A stretch of 64,000 nt of DNA. Source: G963662675 sp963662675. GTDB taxonomy: Bacteria; Bacteroidota; Bacteroidia; Bacteroidales; Prolixibacteraceae. The notes under the pieces are model-generated. The model saw only the letters and a list, made by a program, of their open reading frames with translations, ran no database searches and was not told the DNA's origin. Of the stretch, positions 61,714 through 64,000 are shown one piece after another. The stretch covers positions 124,001-188,000 of the forward strand of contig CAXXHP010000004.1 in the NCBI GenBank assembly GCA_963662675.2, given 5' to 3'. A program made the position numbers and the translations under genes. Each line of letters begins with the position of its first letter. Positions within the stretch are counted from its first letter, which is position 1.

Positions 61714-62529
61714 ATGAATTCAATTTACAAGTCTTATTTGATTATTGGTGCTGTCGTATTATTTGTTTTTGTCATTTTTGGCAGCGCTATGTTTGTAACT
61801 ATTCAGCCGGGTGAGCGCGCTATTATTTTTCGTCCATTTAGTGATGGTTTAGATAAAGAGCAATTGTATATTCCCGGGTTTCACGTGGTTGCTCCTTGGA
61901 ATGATTTGATCGTATACAATGTGAAGGAACAAAAACGTGAGGAAACGATGGATGTTCTTGATAAAAGTGGGTTGTCTTTAACCATGGATGTGTCGGTTCG
62001 TTTTAATCCGATATATAGCAAGATTGGTTATCTGCATGAAGTATTCGGACTTAGTTATACTGATCAGTTGATTGTTCCTGAAGTGCGTTCGTCGGTAAGA
62101 CAGGTTGCAGGACGCTATACGGCAGAGGAGATCTACTCTACAAAGCGTGGAGAGGTAGAAGCATCTATTATTAATGAAACTAAAGAAATACTAGAGCAAA
62201 ATAATATTGATATGCGAGCTCTATTGATTCGTTCTATTAATCTTCCTGAGCAAATCCGAATTGCAATTGAAAGCAAATTGGAAAAAGAGCAAGAGTCGTT
62301 GGCATACGAGTTTCGTATTACAAGAGAGACTGCCGAAGCTGAACGTAAACGGATTGAAGCGGAGGGTATTTCAGTATATAATAAGATAATTAGTGCCAGT
62401 TTAACGGATAAGATATTGAAACAAAGTGGTATTGATGCCACGCTGGAACTTGCAGGTTCTGAAAATACAAAAGTTATTGTTATTGGAAGTGGAGATGATG
62501 GGTTGCCACTTATTTTAGGCAATAACTAG
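61714..62529 (+). CDS. prohibitin-family (SPFH/band 7) membrane protein
   Basis: A 271-residue protein with one N-terminal membrane helix (~7-29), an SPFH domain (~30-190; VTIQPGERAIIFRPF, LDKSGLSLTMDVSVRF, GRYTAEEIYSTKRGEV) and a coiled coil (~185-230; EKEQESLAYEFRITRETAEAERKRIEAEG). Prohibitin-like proteins form ring or cage assemblies at the inner membrane that organise proteases or lipids. It has its own promoter element and terminator, so it is monocistronic. Confidence 0.93.
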   Translation: MNSIYKSYLIIGAVVLFVFVIFGSAMFVTIQPGERAIIFRPFSDGLDKEQLYIPGFHVVAPWNDLIVYNVKEQKREETMDVLDKSGLSLTMDVSVRFNPIYSKIGYLHEVFGLSYTDQLIVPEVRSSVRQVAGRYTAEEIYSTKRGEVEASIINETKEILEQNNIDMRALLIRSINLPEQIRIAIESKLEKEQESLAYEFRITRETAEAERKRIEAEGISVYNKIISASLTDKILKQSGIDATLELAGSENTKVIVIGSGDDGLPLILGNN

Positions 62530-62567
62530 CATTAGTGCTTCTATAAAAATATGATACGTAAAAAATT

Positions 62568-62591
62568 GACCCCTTATGGGGTCTTTTTTTT
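62568..62591 (+). terminator. intrinsic terminator of the prohibitin-family gene
   Basis: GACCCC pairs with GGGGTC around TTAT, followed by eight T, 38 bp after the stop. Confidence 0.85.
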
Positions 62592-62648
62592 CATGAAGCC
62601 GAATCTGTCTTATTTTTTTTATGGTGATGTATTCTTAAGATCTCAGGA

Positions 62649-63131
62649 ATGAAAAAAATAGTTAACGTGCATCGTCATGATGATCCAGAAAAATACCAAT
62701 GTATTGGCTGTTCTCCACACAACCAAATGGGAATGAAACTGGAGTTTTGGGATGATGGTGAAGGCTTGTTTGCCGAGTGGGAGCCACGCTCAGAGTTTAT
62801 GGGGTGGGATAATGTGTTGCATGGAGGAATACAAGCTACGTTGTTAGATGAAATTGCAGCGTGGACTGTTTATACAAAATGCAAAACAGCCGGAGTGACT
62901 ATAGAAATGCAGGTCCGCTACAAAAGCACTGTGTTTATGAATCAAGGAAAAATTGTATTGAAGGCAAAACTTATAGCGCAAAATAGTAAACTAGCCACAA
63001 TTTTGACACAATTATTTAGTAGCGAAGGAAAACTTTGTGCAGAAGCCACTGTAAAATACTTTCTCTTTCCAGAGAATGTAGCTCGGGAACAATATCACTA
63101 TCCTGGAGTTGATGCTTTTTATGAAAGTTGA
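62649..63131 (+). CDS. PaaI-like hotdog thioesterase
   Basis: A 160-residue hotdog protein. The N-terminal CIGCSPHNQMGMKLEF (about 18-33) is the CxxCxxxN motif of this PaaI-like group, and VLHGGIQATLLDEIAAW near 57-73 has the HGG loop and the catalytic Asp/Glu helix. It probably hydrolyses acyl-CoA in the cytoplasm; the substrate is unknown. It follows the prohibitin terminator and converges with a small gene. Confidence 0.88.
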   Translation: MKKIVNVHRHDDPEKYQCIGCSPHNQMGMKLEFWDDGEGLFAEWEPRSEFMGWDNVLHGGIQATLLDEIAAWTVYTKCKTAGVTIEMQVRYKSTVFMNQGKIVLKAKLIAQNSKLATILTQLFSSEGKLCAEATVKYFLFPENVAREQYHYPGVDAFYES

Positions 63132-63147
63132 TTTTAAAGAAGGGAAG

Positions 63148-63405
63148 TCAGTCATTTTTTTCAATCATATGGTTTGACTTAGGCGCGAAAAATAGGGTAG
63201 CCCCATTGTTTGTGGTCTTTCCATTCTCGTCTTTAAGTGGTTCAATCATCAAATTTATTTTTGGATTAAAATCTGGTAACTCTGTTTTTGCAGGAATGCT
63301 GGTTTTTAGAGAATCGGTTTTGACTTCCTGGTTTATTTCAATCTTGTTGGTCATTTTAACGCCCAATAAATAGAATATAGATGCACTAAGAATCAAATAC
63401 TTCAT
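63148..63405 (-). CDS. small exported or membrane-anchored protein of unknown function
   Basis: An 85-residue product with a hydrophobic N terminus (LILSASIFYLLGV, ~4-16) that could be a signal anchor, then a polar, proline- and lysine-rich stretch with no recognised motif. The start ATG at 63405 is clear but no promoter box was found. The opposite strand also stays open here, so coding status rests on the signal-like start and codon use; moderate confidence only. Confidence 0.5.
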   Translation of the reverse strand: MKYLILSASIFYLLGVKMTNKIEINQEVKTDSLKTSIPAKTELPDFNPKINLMIEPLKDENGKTTNNGATLFFAPKSNHMIEKND

Positions 63406-63593
63406 GACTGTTTCGAAATTTGTTTAAAATTACATCAATTCGTTGAATAAAGATAAAATTAACAAAGGAAAGGTGATTTCATCCTGAATTTGAGTATATC
63501 AATATGACTCTTGAAATATCTTTTTGTTACACTTTGTATGAAAAAAAGTATGGGTTTTTCTTTAGATAAATAGAACAGAATTGAAAAAAAAAC

Positions 63594-64000
63594 TTAGCCG
63601 TGTTCAGGAAATGTAATTCCGGCATTTTGTCTCACCTTATCTAGAATCTCCATCAAATCCAATGAAAGGCTCAAGGGCATTATGTCGCTTTCTATTTTGT
63701 TCTCATCCAAACAGGTCATGACATGTTCAGCTTCGTATTGATATCCTGTGCCAGGATCATGAGAAAAATGTAAAGTTTTTTCTTGTTCATCTCCTTTTTT
63801 CCAAATTGAAATCCGGTTTGGATGGTGCCATCTCTTTTCTAGTCGTATATAGCCATTTTCACAGTTAAATTCTGCTTGGGTTGAGGAGAAGCTGGTAAAA
63901 CTGGAAACCAATGAGGCCATTTCTCCTCCCTCGTATTTTAAATTGATTAGAATAGATTCTTCTATTCCTGTTTCGCTGAACTGAGCCATTGTTTTAATCT
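63594..64000 (-). CDS. Gfo/Idh/MocA-type oxidoreductase, C-terminal part (5' end outside window)
   Basis: The frame is open to the right edge (codons for I, K and T precede an internal ATG at 63989), so only the last ~135 residues are visible. IKTMAQFSETGIEESILINLKYEGGEMASLVSSF and FNCENGYIRLEKRWHHPN are typical of the C-terminal alpha/beta domain of NAD(P)-dependent Gfo/Idh/MocA enzymes, which act on sugars, inositols or related compounds. The Rossmann domain and catalytic motif are missing, so no substrate can be given. Confidence 0.82.
   Translation of the reverse strand, partial: IKTMAQFSETGIEESILINLKYEGGEMASLVSSFTSFSSTQAEFNCENGYIRLEKRWHHPNRISIWKKGDEQEKTLHFSHDPGTGYQYEAEHVMTCLDENKIESDIMPLSLSLDLMEILDKVRQNAGITFPEHG

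Noticed and set aside
63128..63373. Plus-strand frame overlapping the small gene at 63148-63405
   Set aside because: It starts on the thioesterase stop codon region, has no promoter or ribosome site, and the minus-strand frame has the better signal-like start.
1..64000. tRNA, rRNA, CRISPR array, insertion sequence, restriction or anti-phage genes
   Set aside because: None was recognised in spacers or coding regions on either strand; small RNAs without known structure cannot be excluded by eye.

Overview
The window is AT-rich chromosomal DNA from a member of the Bacteroidota, most likely a marine or anaerobic Marinilabiliales-like lineage (the order is inferred). Reasons: a complete Bat (Bacteroides aerotolerance) operon, a PEP carboxykinase, an AccC/BCCP/PccB-type carboxylase operon, divergent aroQ/xerD, few Shine-Dalgarno sites, and repeated TAnnTTTG elements, the -7 box of the phylum's housekeeping sigma factor, upstream of many genes. 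Coding density is high. I saw no rRNA, tRNA, CRISPR, insertion sequence or prophage.

Layout. (1) About 1-6520, minus strand: a tightly packed, partly overlapping cluster of eleven genes. It has two MinD/Mrp-type ATPases each carrying two 4Fe-4S motifs, three NifX/MTH1175-like metal-cofactor proteins, DUF5320, a DUF89/ARMT1 protein, a TrmO-like methyltransferase, a hotdog thioesterase, a metallo-beta-lactamase-fold hydrolase and a CoA-disulfide-reductase-like flavoprotein that runs off the left edge. No nitrogenase genes are present, and the arrangement recalls the orange-protein (ORP) clusters of sulfate reducers. (2) 6.6-22.7 kb: pyk, aroQ, xerD, pckA, a GT39-type glycosyltransferase, an SDR epimerase, a class A PBP, two tandem ClC-CBS transporters, a small membrane protein, a YbaK-type editing protein and glyA. 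(3) 22.7-33.6 kb: a three-PAS histidine kinase with a small membrane partner, a serine-hydrolase-like lipoprotein whose catalytic motifs look lost, a biotin-dependent carboxylase operon, a MATE exporter and a tRNA-dihydrouridine synthase.

(4) 33.6-41.4 kb: a further MTH1175-like protein divergent from a PepSY-type membrane protein and OB-fold lipoprotein, exported MsrB, TrhA plus dipeptide epimerase, dinB, tex and a small acidic protein. (5) 41.6-50.3 kb: an AGCS alanine/sodium symporter with an extra soluble insert, a single-domain response regulator, mutS2, a cytoplasmic PAS histidine kinase, a sodium:solute symporter and fabI. (6) 50.3-58.9 kb: the Bat operon (moxR, DUF58, membrane protein, batA, batB, batC, batD, batE). 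(7) 59-64 kb: truA, a SirB1-like protein, a nucleoside phosphorylase, a prohibitin-family protein, a PaaI thioesterase, a small exported protein and the C-terminal part of a Gfo/Idh/MocA oxidoreductase cut by the right edge.

The best candidate for a poorly described system is the left-hand ORP-like cluster. Secondary points are the apparent pseudo-hydrolase at 25.5 kb, the histidine kinase paired with a free copy of its own membrane module, and the tandem divergent ClC pair. Several start codons were moved downstream to ATG codons because the longest reading frames began at unlikely TTG or GTG codons.
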